Shown: positions 21,401 to 32,880 of the stretch, in pieces
How positions within the stretch are numbered: the first letter of the stretch is position 1
Layout of the letters: each line of letters begins with the position of its first letter
Assembly: GCA_030248135.1 (NCBI GenBank)
Contig: JASANC010004845.1
Location: 1-64,000, forward strand
From: Theristus sp. LFF4_11
Taxonomy: Eukaryota; Nematoda; Chromadorea; Monhysterida; Xyalidae
DNA: 64,000 nt
Reading direction: 5' to 3'
Position numbers and translations under genes: made by a program
The notes under the pieces: model-generated
What the model was told of the DNA's origin: nothing
The model's input: the letters and a program-made list of their open reading frames with translations, nothing else
The model's database searches: none

Positions 21401-24400
21401 CTATTGATTGATTGATTTTATTCAACACAGTAAGTGTAAGTTTGTAAGTGTCAGGCATATGCACAAGGAAAATCAGTTTCCAAACCAGCAAAGCTTGACA
21501 TACAGCCAGCATCTGCTAATTTTCTTAGAAAAACTCAATCAGCGACAGTGGACCAGATTAAAAACTGACGATGTGTCTATCAAGTAAAGTACATTCATAT
21601 TGCACAATCGAACGCTAAATTACAGACCCTCAGCTGATTGGTTGGTGATAGCATGTGATGCGTACTTTCTGCTGAGGCCGGACAGGGTCCTGAGTCGCCT
21701 GAATGACTCTGCCCTATTTAAGGGACTCGGATCACCGAACACCGTCAAATTTTGACTTCCCGCGTCATGCATGAAACTGTTTGTCTATCTCTGTGCGCAT
21801 TGAGTCTCGGGACCAAAATAAAAGAAAAAATATACCTGAAACACGGGACAGCAGGCAGACGATGCGAGGTCGCCCAGTTGTGTGACCATGAGCGCACGCG
21901 TTCGCTCAGCCGTCGGCATCGTCCAGTCGAGCGTCGTCATGTCCGAGCGACGATGTTGCTCAGCGTTGTGATAGAAGTGATAGCAGATGTGGGCGGCGTA
22001 GTCGACGCTGATGCCAATGCCGACCAGCATTGCCAACAGCGAGGTCACCTCGAAGCCGACGTCCCAGATTTGCAAGTAGCCGATGACGCTGAGCGCGACC
22101 GAGAATAGCGCTTGGATCACCCAGAATGAGGCGGCCACGTTGCGTACGAACAGGAACACGAATGCTGCCATCAGCAGTACGACAATGCCTGTGTCGTGCG
22201 CTTGGATTTGGAGTTGTTCGTTCAGAAGAAAGATAATGGAGTTGAAGATGGACGAGCGAAGAGCAATGAAGACGAGGCGAATAAGGATTTTTTGCTTACC
22301 GGTCGTCTGAATCAGCTTTGGTGGGCAGACACTGATTCCGTCCGGTACGAGATCGTACGGATGATAGCCGACGACGCGGAATTCCGGATACTGAGCGGCG
22401 ATATGCCGACGAGTACGCAGGAAATGCTCGACGTCGTAAAGACTGTGCATGTTGCGATAGAGTATCGTGAACCAGAAGCCGCTGATCGACGTGCCGTTTT
22501 CACCATACTGTAGCCAATTATGGTCGTTCGGCACTCGAACGGAATAATCGCGTAGAACGTTCCGTTCATCAAACGCGTCGTCCCATCGCATCTGCTGAGC
22601 ACGATGACCTTCGATGAAGCTCAAGTGCGCCGTGAATGTTCGCAGCCACAGTCGCGTTCCGGTGTCGCCGGAGGAGTAGTGTTCGATGTTTTCCAGTCGA
22701 CTGACCATCTCGTCGAAACGCTGACGAAGCTACGATGTAGAGGAACGAATGATTTGTTGTAAAAATCGCAATTTGGGAGCAAAAAATACGGACCATAAGT
22801 TCAAGCAACTGACATGCGGATCAGCAAAGTTCGGATACTCTGGACAAACGTAGCTGACAGTCATGGAGTCTTCGTAGAGGAAATGTTCAAGCTGCTGTAC
22901 AGTTTCGGCGACAACTGAATTCCTAATGTACACCTTCGATAGTTCAAAGCCGATTTGTCCAATTGAGGCACAATAAATTGAAAAAACCAAATGTACGGCA
23001 GCTGTTAAAACGCAGAGAATTTGGATGATTTGTAATCGAAGTGCGCATCTTGCGTCGAATAGCCAGCTTAAAAAAATTACTATTATGTCTTAATAATAAA
23101 ACGGGACCTTTCTGCTTCAAGCACGGTGTTTATCTTCACCAGGAAGAAAAAAGATCCAACATTTTAGTTATCCAACATTGTCTTCCTTCAAACGATAAGC
23201 TTTCCTTGTCGCCTCAAAATTCTTCCGTTTGACAAAAACATCAAAAGTGTTTTAACTTTATGCAGTGGTGGTTGGTTGGTGGTTTCTGCATCACCAGACA
23301 TACCCGAGAAATGCTGGATGCATCTGCTGCAGGTACTGCTTGCAGTTCAGCAAAAATAGTTCGAATAGTCCGAATTTGTTGGAATCGATTTCTCTCCACG
23401 TTTCTTTTGGGTTGATGATGAATCGTTCATCCACATAGCTATCTTCGGCCGACTGCCTACGCCTCGCCAGCAGCGCAATTGTCGCATTGAAGAATGTCAA
23501 TTGGTAGACGTAATCAACGGTAAGTGTTACCGCCACATATAGACTGAAGGTTTTTTTTCAATCAACCAACTGTTGATCAATGAAAATGAAAACAGTGAAA
23601 ATCAATCAATGAAAACTACAGCAGCAAAAATGATAAAAAAACTGGCAACCTGAAAAGGCTGACAACTGGAATCGACGACGTATACCCGACCGCAAAACAG
23701 AGGACATCTGTCAATGATGTAATGGTGATTGAAACGCCCGAAATAGCCATTGAGCAGCCAAGCCGTTCGGAAATCGATTTTGACGCATCGCTGTTGCGCC
23801 AGCCGGCAAGCAGCATAAATGCATCGTCCATTCCTTGGATCAGAAAAAAATTAACCTTCATAACAACACCTTTGTGGCTTTACTGTTCATGTCATATGTC
23901 ATATCTACTGATAGGACTCGGATTTCAAAATACAGGGAGATCCACAAAAAAACTACACGATAAGAATCGGCCAACGGATGGTCGTTTGGACTGAAATTTT
24001 AACCAAGCACCACAAAAAGCTTTTTATTTTGTGTGTTAAAATTTCAGATGAATTAGTCAACCCTGTAATGAATGCGAAATGAAATAGTAAAGACGTAAAA
24101 AAATTGACTTTATACAGCACGGTGCGCCTAGCGCACGTCCACCACTCACCGCTCAAGGAGATGTTTCAGCTTTCTGCTGTGAATTTTTGCTTTTTTTCAA
24201 AAAGAACAACGCAGGAATCGTTTTTGATATAATTGCTGGCACGTTTTTCTCTGAAATCACTGTTTTTTTTGTTGCAGCAGCCAAGCCACCGAGTTTTTTC
24301 TGGTTTTGCTACATTTTGTGAAAAAATTGATTGGACAACTAAGCAGCAGGTGTTCTGTGTTGTTCTTTTTGAAGAAAAGCAAAAAATTAATAGCAGAAAA

Positions 24401-27400
24401 CTGAAGCGTCTTCTCGAGCGCTGAGTGGTGGACGTGCGCTAAGCGCAACGTACTGTATTTGGCGCAAAAAAATCAATTTTTTACGTTTTCACTATTTCAT
24501 TTTGCATTCATTACATGGTTGACCAATTCGTCCGAAATTTTAACACACAAAATAAAAAGCTTTTTGAGATGCTTGGTTAAAATTTCAGTCCAAGCGATCT
24601 ACCCATTCGCGAGCTAGATTCTTATCGTGTAGTTTTTTGGATCACCCTGTATATTAAAGGTGTCGGCCGACCGGGCTCGAGCCCCTCACGGAGGATAATG
24701 CACTCTCGCCACCAGTGTTGCCCACTATACTAAATTTGTCCAGGTTTATTGGGAAATGAAGTTGTCGGATTTGCTAGCTTTCGGAGATACAGCGGCTGAA
24801 AGCCACCGAAATCCAGGTGAAGGGATCAGCAGATAACTGGTGCCCCCAGGGACAACGTAGCTTAGAGACTGCCCCTATCGTGGCGAGGACATCGGTCCGC
24901 TCCGACGGGACGCTGTGCGTCCATTCTCGCTTACACCGAAGCACCGGAATTTTTGCGGCTTTTCTGAACGCCCGTCATCTTGACAGTATTTTCTAGGCTC
25001 AACAAAACAACGCAAGCAACTCCCATACCTATGCTGATCGCTATGAACGGCACGGACACGAGCATATTATTGTATTTGCAGCCGATCAACCAAAGACAAC
25101 CAAATGCGGTGATGATGGCCATTCCGGGACTAAGCAGTGCTGCAATGGCCTCGAAGTGTTGACTCTCCGCCGCTGGCACACGGCTAAGCATCGCAACGGA
25201 TAACGCGAGTAGAATGAGTCCCGACATCGGAACGACGAATAACGCCGCAAACTGCACTGCATCTTGGCCTTGCGCATCAGTTTGCTTTGACCACATTCGT
25301 GCACGTAGTCGCCGTCCGTTTATTGAGTTGAAAGTGTGCACCTTTAAAATTGATAACAGGTAAAATGTCTGTCGTAATTCATACAGAATGATGCTTCGAA
25401 AATTAAAAGGATAACAGGCAGTGTGAGTGTGTGATAATAAAACAACAGAAACCAAGAAACAAAAGACAACTTGTTGAATAAGGAAAACGTGAACCTCACC
25501 TCATTGGCGATGGCGTTCTCGAACACGCTGGCAATTTCATCGGTGCTGCTTTTTATTGTGTACGTCAGAACAAACATGCCAAAATCGACGACCTGATGCA
25601 CGTCATCTACCTTCAGCTGACCAAGTGAATACGCCAAATACACGGTCTTGCCGAACAATTCTGTCTGCAAATACGTTTATTGATGCACGACTAAATTTTG
25701 TCGTCAAATGAATGGCAAAAAAAACATCTCAATCACCTCTGGAAACGACAGCTCAAAACTACGCTTTCTGTGAAGATTTCCCAATTTAAACTTGACCGCC
25801 ATCAGCGCGCGTGCGTTCAGCCAGTCGTTTGTGCAGAACTGCTCGCACAGTTGCTTGTAGAAAAATTTTTCCGAAGTCCCGAACGTCATTTCGTCTTCGA
25901 TTCGCCTGTTCAGTTGGGTAATTGCGTCCATGTCCGGAATATTATAGAGAGACGTGTTAGCTGCTCGATATCGACCGTTGTCTCTCGTGATTAGAAGTTG
26001 GACCTGTATATTCACGGCAAAAGATGTTTTCCAGCCGCTTATCTTGATTCTTAATCAAACATTAGCTTGACTCCGATTAACCCTGTGGGCGTGCGTTCAA
26101 TTGCGGCTCTCTAATTTCGGCCAGAAAAGGGCCGCAATTGAAGTTCAGTGCGGCCCGTTCGATGTTGGCCCGGCGAATTTTCCTCAGCACAAACAATAGA
26201 AAAGCACCTGTAGTGATTTTTCGTGATCTGTGATAAATCTAAAAATGACCACAATGTATAAAATCACAACATTTTTTTTCAAAAACTGATTTCTGACATA
26301 CGGTACATAAAAGGCTTAGCTTTGGAGACCTACAACAACTTTGCTTACTTTTAGGATTAAACTGCCCGAAGTTTTTTTTTTGGAAATCTGTGATTGCGAT
26401 AATTGATTTGCAGTAGTATGCAAAAAATCATTCCTTGCGGCAGTTCATTGTTCGTGCTTGGGAAAGTTTGCCGGGCGGGAATCGTCCAAGCCGGACCGGA
26501 ATTCTACAGACCGCAATCGAACGCGTCGCAATGAGCGGGCCGCAATAGCACACCAACCATAACCATTCTATGCCGTCACCACATTAAAATATATGATTGC
26601 GTTCATCTGGAAGCTCGTCAAATAATCACCTTGCTGAGTAATTCTACCTGGTAATAGCCGCTGGTTGAAACCATCGAAAACGATTGCACCAGTTGGCGTT
26701 CATGGAATGTCGGTGAATCGGTCGGCTCTAACATATCCCAGACATTGCTCGTTTTGGACAGGTTTATCAGTCCGAGCAGACTTGTCAACGTGACCACGGT
26801 TGGTATGAGTACGAAAGGCCACGGTTGTCGGCCAACTTTGCAGCCGAGTGCGTGGAAAAAGTTTTCCACTCGTCCGTGTGCCATATTTGAGGCGTTTGAA
26901 CTGATTGTGTCCTGTGTGGACATAAATTAAACGGGTTTGAACGCGCATGCGATGTAGAGAAACGAGAGCTACCAGTGCGCAAGAAATGATTTGTCACGAA
27001 CGTACAGTTATGCGGGAACGGGTTGTTCAGATTGGGAAGCGGAAACGACCGAACGAGCCTTGTCGCTCGCTCACCAAAACAAACAAAATTGCAACACGAA
27101 CGTGATGCGAACGTATACTTGAACAAGAACAGATATTTTTTCACGTTTGCAAATTGCTGCTGTGATATACCTTATTATAAGTAAAATTATGCTTTTTGTG
27201 CATGTGGTTATCAGAAGAAAAACGTAAAAAAGTGAACGACTTGTATTCAGAAATAACTGAACCGTTTTTTTTTCAGTTGAAAATCAAAACAATCAGATGA
27301 ACGTTTGCGTCCCCATTTCATTTTACTGACTTTTCAACAAAAAAACTGCAAATACCAACTGTGCGAGTTACTGTTTAACAGAAATTTGGAATCTTCAATT

Positions 27401-30400
27401 TTGCGTGTGCCGCGTGCTTCCTCAATTAAACGCAAGGCTTCCCCTTAACTCGCTGACGTGATGAAAATGGGCGCTTTTTCTCTCATACAAAACAGCTATG
27501 TTGTCCTTTGTTGTTGGATTGTTGGGTGTGCGTCACACTTGAAATCGAAAATCGTGAAATCGTAAGAGGCATTCATGAAGCACTATTAGTGACGCGATGA
27601 ATGCTGTGGAAGGTTTCAATCGTGTGTTATGCTCTGACTCATAAAAACGATAATTTTTTTGTGACACTGGCACAATAAACGGGGACGCAAGATCTTTCGC
27701 TTCTGCAAGTTACCGCTTAAATTATCATTTCATTTCTGAATTTGTCGTTTATTTTATGAACGTTTTTTTTAAATCCTGTGCACGACAAGTTTTTGTTCAC
27801 AGTGTTTACAAAAAACAATCAGTGTTGTTTCGCTTAAATATATGTCACGTTTTGCTCTTAGAAAAATAATATTACTACACGCGCCGCTAATGTATGAAAT
27901 GAATAATTTGTAAATTTATGTTGTTCTTGTCATTGCTTGTCATGTATGATAAAAAACTTAAAATTGGTTAACAGTGTTTATAGACACCATTTTGCATCGT
28001 CATGACCTTGAAAAGGTGAATTACTAGTTTTTTTTATTCAAACGAACGTGTAATGATTTTGTTCTTCACTTTTTAATTTGTGTTTTCGTGGTGGGCGTGC
28101 ATTTCCGTTTCCATGTTTTTCGCAGCAGTTTCACGCTGGAGATGGTCAAACTGTACAGGGTGGGCCAAAAAACAACCGGATTTGAAATGGCTTTACCTCG
28201 CGTCTGGTTTGAGTTGAAATTTGGTAAATTTGCAGAATTGAGGCTCGCATTTAATAAAATAATTTTTAATAGTATTTCTTCATTTATTATTTTTTGACTA
28301 TTTTTTGAAACAAAGTGAAAATTTTCACTCTTTGATTGAAGGGCGTTCTGCAACGAGTGCAACACAAGGAAACTGCCATTTGATGTTGAGAATGTTTGAA
28401 ACAACCGGTATGCACTGCAAACGTCTGATATTGAGGTTTTCGGGCAAAAAAAGACGGTGGGCACCAGATCCAAGTAGACATTTGACTGCGCCCAAAATGT
28501 GCTGTTGGTTGAGCTTTCGACATTGCATGGACATGGAATGGATGCCATCATTGAAATCCGTTGTTCACACATTAAGCAACTGAACCCGATTCAGTGTGTC
28601 AATACAACCAATAAATAAAGAATAATTTTTTTGACAGCGAAAAATGTGAACCTTAGTTTTATTCAGTTTCCAAATTTCAGCTTCCTCAAACCAGACGCGA
28701 GATTTGTCATTTGAAATCCGGTCGCTTTTTGGCCCAATTGCTTGGTATTGGTATATCAATGTTTCTAAGTTCTGTGACTGAATGCGTGTGCAGACGTGAA
28801 AATAAAACTAGCTTCAATCTTTATGTGTCAATTCAAAGTCGTCTAAGTGACTGGGCCATATGTAGGGGACTCGGATCACTTTGCCAATTTTGAATTCCCG
28901 CGTCCTGCATGCAACTGTTTACCCATCTATGGGCGCATTGAGTTGCGGGACCAAAATAAAAGATCATACTTTAAATGGCATTTATGAAGCAGTATTTAGT
29001 GACGCGTAGCTGCATGGTCACTAAATACTGCTTCATGAATGCCCGCTTTATTGAAGTTTATGGGGCTCGCAACGAGTAACGAACGACCAGTGTGAAGCAT
29101 CTAGCAAACGGTTCAACGGGTAAAAGCCAATTCATGCACACAAAATTTATCCGGCATGTCACATCACTTCACGTCTCATTCATGGAGCAAAAAAACAGTA
29201 ATCAAGCGCGTCACGTTTATCTTCAGGACACGAACACAAAACACATTCACACAAGCATTCATACATGACGTGCTGTGACGTGACGTGCCGGATGTATATG
29301 CATGAATTGGCCTTTAATCTGAATCAGTATTTAGTTCTACATTTTTGATTTGTTTTTCAGTGGCGGAACCGACTGGCACCAAGTAAAAATGATGGCGGCT
29401 GAACTTAAACTGGACAACGTACGCGTACACCGCGCAAGAATTGGCGTTCCATTTGGTATCAATGTCTTTTTTTGCGATGTACAGTCGAACTCTAAATTCC
29501 AGGCTATCAGCTGATTGGTTGGTGGTCGCACGTGATGCGTGCTTTCTATACAGGACAGACATTCGTTTCTTGTGACTGAGTCAAAGCTCTGCATGCTGGC
29601 GAATAAAAAACTGACAAGTTTGAACAAACGCGTACGCTTATCGCGTATTTGCGTAACAAACTCAACCTGTGGTGCTGTGTACCGAGCTTGCTCGATTGGA
29701 ATCGGTTTCGTTGTGCATAGCGTGGCGCTTGGAGGCGCCGATTAAAAAACAAAACAGAACAGAGCAGAACCGCATTTCACCGGCGGTGCGCAGGCACGCA
29801 TCACACGAAAATGTCGATGCTCGAGTACGCGGACGGTCTCCGGCTGATGGTGTCGACGGCGAATCTAATCGAACGAGATTGGACGTGCAAAACGCAGGCG
29901 CTCTATGTGACGCCGATGTTGCCGCCGCTCCGTGATGACGCAGCAGACGGAGCCGGCGACTCACGGACACACTTTCGCGCAACACTGCTGGCCTACTTGC
30001 AGGCGTACGGTAAATCGAGTGTCCTCGACGACTGGTCGCACATCGTCAGACGACACGATTTCAGTGCCGTCAATGTGCGTTTCGGTTTTTTCTGTTACTG
30101 TCGTTCCGAGACTGAATGCGCGCATGGATCGGTAAACAGTTTTCATGCATGACGCGGGACATTCAAAATTGGTTAAATGATGTGAGTGCCCTAAATAGGA
30201 CCGAGTCACTTCGTTTTTTTTGAATTGACACATAACGATTGAAACTAGTTTCCTTTCCACGTCTGTAAACGCATTGAGTCACAGAACCAAAAAATTGATA
30301 ATAGTTTAAACAGTGTAGAGTCAACGCGCTGTATAAAACGCCTAAATTAAAACCTGCACTATAACACACAGTTTTTGATGATCTCTGCATTTTAAAAACT

Positions 30401-32581
30401 CTGAGATGCAGTTTGTATCCCTTTCACAAAATAAAATAGATGCAAATTGCAGCTATTTTTAAATACAAACCAAATCTAGGTGTGTGTGTGTGTGTGTGCG
30501 TTTACGTGGAGTGGACTGCAACATTATTGTCTCCAAGTGAAAACAAAGACTTTCTCAACTTGTTGCTTGCCAAAGAACAACACTGAAGCAACCCCAACAG
30601 CACATGGTGTACATCAAACTGAAATGGTTAATGTTCGAACGTGACTGTTCAGGTGCACCTGATCGCCTCCGTGCCCGGCCAGCACCAGCGAGAGGCGCTG
30701 CACCACTGGGGGCACATGCGTCTGCGCGAGGTGCTCCGACGGACGTGCACCGCGTCTGGCGACGACGCCGCGTCGACCAGCGGCAGCAGCAGCAGCTTAT
30801 TCGCGCAGTTCAGCTCCATTGGATCGCTCGGCAAACAGTCGGACGCCTGGCTGCTTGGTGCGCCGCCGCGGTGGCCATGCGCAAAGAAATCGCAAAAATC
30901 CACTCCAAAATTCAATTCAGTCCATTGTCGAAATTTAACACCATACCTGAATTTGTGCGTGCTGCGCCGCTTGGTTTTTCTGCGATTTTTTGACATGGGA
31001 AATGGGAACTGCTTTTTGGCATTTTTTTGATTGCCCGTAAGAACTGGCTGTATTGAAGTTCGGAAGTTCGGAATCGGTCACGAACGTACTTCGAAACCGG
31101 TTTTTCACATCAGCTCATTGTTGTTTGGTGACAAAAATGCAGCTTGTTGTCCTGTTTTTGCAGGTGAATTTCTTGAGAGTCTGTCGGCGCAACAACAGCA
31201 GCAGCAGCAGCCACCAGTGGCCGGCCAGTCGCCTCCACCAACAACGGCCAGCCTGTTCTCCGCTCGCACAACGGCGAAACAACCGAAGCTTCATTTGATT
31301 TACCCGAGCGTCGACGATGTGCGCAATTGCTTCGAGGGCTACGAGGGCGGCGGTTCGCTGCCGTACCGCAGTGACACCGACGCTAAACAGGTGTGCCGCG
31401 TTTTTAAAAAATTGGGGTTTTTATGGACATTTTGTGAATATGAGGAACAGGAGCTGGGGCAAACATGTTTTATTGGTCGTTTTTTGTTGTTGTTGGGGAT
31501 TTTAGGCGATGTTTTTAGCCAGGACTAACCCAAAAAAGCGTATAGAACGCCGTCGAGTAGGGCGCCCATCGAGTTTTCTCAGTCATTTAGTGCCCATACA
31601 CCCCTCGGGCGGGGCTCGATCCCCCGAACGCACAGACAAGAGTCTACTTGTCTACCACCAGGCTACGAGAATTTTCTGAATTTGTAGCCATATTTGCGCC
31701 GTCTGATGCATCGTTGGGTGGCCGATGGGCGTCACCGGACGCGCGCTATGCCGCACGTGAAATGCTACGGGCGATTATTGCGAACGTCACTCGCTGATAC
31801 TGATGCTGATGTTCGATTGAGGTGGCAGAACGATTTTGGAGCACTTCTGTTGTTATTCTCATGGCAAAGTAGTATAAACGACGTTTACTAAAGGCCCGTT
31901 TACACGGACGCATGCGAATACGGTACGTCACGTCATGTCGCGTCACATCTCGTGCTGCCGTCCACACAGACCTATACATACAGTGGAACTCTAAATTATA
32001 GCGAACCAGCGTCGTCGTTGCTGATCACGCGATGCATGCTTTCTGTGCAGGCATTGTTGTAGGGGCGGAGTTTGATGTGCACAGAAAGCATGCATCACGT
32101 GATCACTAACCAATCAGCTGATTCTCTATAATTTCGAATTCGAGTGTACTTCAACGCCCGCTCTCCATGGACGGTAGTATGGAATAACACCAAACAAACA
32201 CGAGAACTTGACGTGCCACATGCGCATGACGTCAGTATGACGCGCCATTAAAAAACGGATGTTGCGCGTTTTGATGTTCGCAGCTGGTTCCTGTTGAGCT
32301 CGGCGAATTTATCGAAGGCCGCGTGGGGCGCGCTGCAACGCGGGCGCAGCCAGCTGGCGATACGCTCGTACGAGCTCGGGGTGCTGTTTGTCAATGACGA
32401 GCAGTCGGACGTGCACGTGACCGAGAATGCGCAATGCAACAACGAAACCCGTCAACGTTTCACTGTCGGCCATTTCCTGCCGTTCGACTGGCCTCCGACG
32501 CCGTACACCGCCGCCGACGAGCCGTGGCTCGCCGATCGCTCGTACGCGCGGCCGGATGTTTTCGGCCGATGTGTCTCGTGA
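18460..32581 (+). CDS. Tdp1: Tyrosyl-DNA phosphodiesterase 1 with N-terminal PBZ finger
   Basis: Repairs stalled topoisomerase I by hydrolysing the 3'-phosphotyrosyl bond in nuclear DNA. Nine exons: 18460-18550, 18794-19108, 19690-19951, 29361-29455, 29794-30074, 30653-30857, 31164-31390, 31688-31785 and 32284-32581. They give 623 residues (human 608) with consistent phases. Both HKD motifs are present: HHTKM with STANLIERDW, and MPHVKCY with SSANLSKAAWG. Other family blocks are YPSVDDVRNCFEGYEGG and IRSYELGVLF. Exon 1 encodes CRYGMKCFRRNPQHFAEYSH, which fits the poly(ADP-ribose)-binding PBZ zinc finger; human TDP1 lacks this. Residues 31-135 are low-complexity with a basic AKKRQK stretch. 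Intron 3 (9.4 kb) contains a whole antisense gene. Exon 8's donor is the weakest call. Confidence 0.9.
19333..19415 (-). mobile_element. SINE head (tRNA-like part), partial
   Basis: On the minus strand it reads like the 5' part of the SINE family (TAGCCTGGT box A; ATCGAGCCCC box B). It lies in Tdp1 intron 2. Confidence 0.5.
19982..20155. mobile_element. MITE-A copy
   Basis: A near-perfect palindrome with both ends (TACAGTCGAACTCTAAATT and AATTTAGAGTTG), starting 30 bp after the Tdp1 exon end at 19951. Confidence 0.8.
20165..20375. mobile_element. Degenerate MITE-B-like element
   Basis: The left end TTTGAACCTGTCATTTTC and the right part TGTAGAAAAAAATGACCAGT resemble MITE-B ends. The interior is diverged. 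Confidence 0.35.
20429..20891 (-). other. Open minus-strand frames with a 2A-like motif
   Basis: Overlapping minus-strand frames extend over this GC-rich stretch. One reads LKLLLCGDVELNP at about 20639-20677. This resembles the conserved core of the 2A-like peptides of non-LTR retrotransposons (GDVExNPG followed by P), but the Gly-Pro is replaced by Val-Ala. It may be a retroelement relic or an alternative 3' exon of the patched-related gene. No gene is claimed. Confidence 0.25.
20999..26923 (-). CDS. Patched-related (PTR) membrane protein nested in Tdp1
   Basis: A 12-TM RND-type protein of the patched-related group, known mainly from nematodes and arthropods. Minus-strand exons: 26648-26923, 25737-26003, 25500-25664, 25029-25341, 23650-23833, 23304-23543, 22814-23066, 21836-22729 and 20999-21304; 965 residues. 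Start block is GRVENFFHALGCKVGRQPWPF. The sterol-sensing-like region has IGMDDAFMLLAGWR and SITITSLTDVLCFAVG (junction of exons 4 and 5). The second half has VGIGISVDYAAHICYHFYH and ends with ILPLMLVDTYIIEIFWKG. All phases agree. The gene lies wholly inside Tdp1 intron 3 on the opposite strand. Exon 8 contains a GT...AG stretch of 99 bp (22201-22299) that is open in frame and reads like family sequence, so I keep it as coding. The last exon has an 80-bp perfect tandem duplication. Confidence 0.88.
21018..21177. repeat. Perfect 80-bp tandem duplication in the PTR last exon
   Basis: Bases 21018-21097 and 21098-21177 are identical. Because 80 is not a multiple of three, the second copy is read in another frame and changes the PTR C-terminus. 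Confidence 0.95.
21403..21595 (-). mobile_element. 3' end fragment of a CR1-like retroelement
   Basis: On the minus strand it ends GTTGAATAAAATCAATCAATCAAT, a polyadenylation-like signal followed by a short tandem tail, preceded by CATATGCCTGACACTTAC. The same end is at 49505-49564 (plus strand), and a longer copy ends at about 46950. Confidence 0.6.
21602..21672. mobile_element. MITE-A left half
   Basis: GCACAATCGAACGCTAAATT followed by CAGCTGATTGGTTGGTGAT. The right half is missing, and a MITE-E follows directly. Confidence 0.55.
21674..21835. mobile_element. MITE-E copy
   Basis: Contains TCCCGCGTCATGCATGAAACT, GCGCATTGAGTCTCGGGACC and AAAATAAAAG, shared by copies at 28764, 30084, 36829, 37547, 38278, 45008 and 57412. 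It ends at the PTR exon 8 donor. Confidence 0.6.
23932..24652. mobile_element. TA-flanked element with about 220-bp inverted repeats
   Basis: The left end TACAGGGAGATCCAC and CTACACGATAAGAATC and the right end GATTCTTATCGTGTAG and GGATCACCCTGTA are inverted over about 220 bp per arm. TA flanks and the CAGGG end suggest a Tc1/mariner-type non-autonomous element. It lies in the PTR intron between exons at 25029 and 23833. A SINE-like fragment (box B GGGCTCGAGCCC, minus strand) follows at 24665-24720. Confidence 0.75.
26090..26551. mobile_element. Diverged foldback element related to 2827-3387
   Basis: The left side has GGCCCGTTCGATGTTGGCCCGGCGAATTTT and the right side AAAGTTTGCCGGGCGGGAATC and GAGCGGGCCGCAATAGC; the arms are inverted. 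It shares the GGCGAATTTTC boundary and the GTGATTTTTCGTGATC type of inner sequence with the better-preserved copy. It lies in PTR intron 1. Confidence 0.6.
27145..28154. other. Part of Tdp1 intron 3 upstream of PTR, no gene seen
   Basis: AT-rich, with a short MITE-C-like hairpin near 27565-27605. The PTR promoter should lie in 26924-27200 on the minus strand. Nothing diagnostic was seen. Confidence 0.35.
28155..28742. mobile_element. Mariner-like non-autonomous element, about 590 bp
   Basis: The left end ACAGGGTGGGCCAAAAAACA and ACCGGATTTGAAATGG and the right end CATTTGAAATCCGGTCGC and TTTTTGGCCCAATTGC are inverted over about 80 bp, including CGCGTCTGGTTTGAG. An interior plus-strand frame (about 28305-28583) has a weak tail-of-transposase look but no intact catalytic motif. 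Confidence 0.65.
28764..28970. mobile_element. MITE-E copy
   Basis: Left part GTTCTGTGACTGAATGCGTG, right part GCGCATTGAGTTGCGGGACC; the centre has GGGGACTCGGATCACTTTG. Confidence 0.6.
28975..29052. mobile_element. MITE-C copy
   Basis: A hairpin of GCATTTATGAAGCAGTATTT and AAATACTGCTTCATGAATGC with a GTCAC core. Confidence 0.7.
29121..29312. mobile_element. MITE-D-like hairpin element
   Basis: Ends AAAGCCAATTCATGCA and TGCATGAATTGGCCTTT are inverted. The interior has repeated ACGTGACGTG-type sequence, as in copies at 31893, 55880, 58677 and 59413. Confidence 0.55.
29478..29562. mobile_element. MITE-A left half
   Basis: GTACAGTCGAACTCTAAATT onwards, starting 22 bp after the Tdp1 exon end at 29455; the right arm is missing. 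Confidence 0.65.
30084..30300. mobile_element. MITE-E copy
   Basis: It begins just after the Tdp1 exon end at 30074. Inverted ends GTTCCGAGACTGAATGCGCG and CGCATTGAGTCACAGAACC; the centre has GACCGAGTCACTTCG. Confidence 0.6.
31503..31692 (-). mobile_element. tRNA-derived SINE, full-length
   Basis: Read on the minus strand it has box A TAGCCTGGTGGTAGACAAG and box B GGGGGATCGAGCCCCGC about 40 bp apart, then a family-specific tail ending GGCTAAAAACATCGCC. It lies in Tdp1 intron 7 and overlaps its acceptor region (exon starts 31688). Confidence 0.75.
31893..32250. mobile_element. MITE-D copy interrupted by a MITE-A (31981-32146)
   Basis: The outer element starts TAAAGGCCCGTTTACACGGA and carries ACGTCACGTC tracts and GCGCATGACGTCAG on the other side. 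A MITE-A palindrome (TACAGTGGAACTCTAAATT to TCGAATTCGAGTGTA) sits inside it, so MITE-A inserted later. It lies in Tdp1 intron 8. Confidence 0.65.
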
Positions 32582-32624
32582 TTTGATTGCTGGGATTGAT
32601 TGTCTCGTTTGATGGAGCGAGTAC

Positions 32625-32880
32625 AGTGGGTTCGTTTGAACCTGTCACTTTTTCGCAGAATACAGAGCGCGCATGAATTTTGAATTACAATACGAAGAAC
32701 GAATGTATCGCGTTTGGTTGACAATCAAACGCAACCCATTTGCGGCTAAATATGATGTTTGTTGAAATTTTCGAAATTTGAATTTCGTACAACTCCGCTC
32801 TTGATCTTGTTCTTTCAGCTTTCGCGAGTGCTGTGTTCCGCGAAAAAAATTACTGGTTTAGGCGAGCACACTGTAGTATT
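32625..32880. mobile_element. MITE-B copy
   Basis: Starts GTTTGAACCTGTCACTTTTT; the right arm has TGTGTTCCGCG and AAAAATTACTGGTTTAGG. It is downstream of the Tdp1 stop. Confidence 0.6.

Noticed and set aside
28066..28572. Minus-strand frame of 168 codons as a gene
   Set aside because: It lies within the inverted-repeat mariner-like element and shows no transposase catalytic motif.
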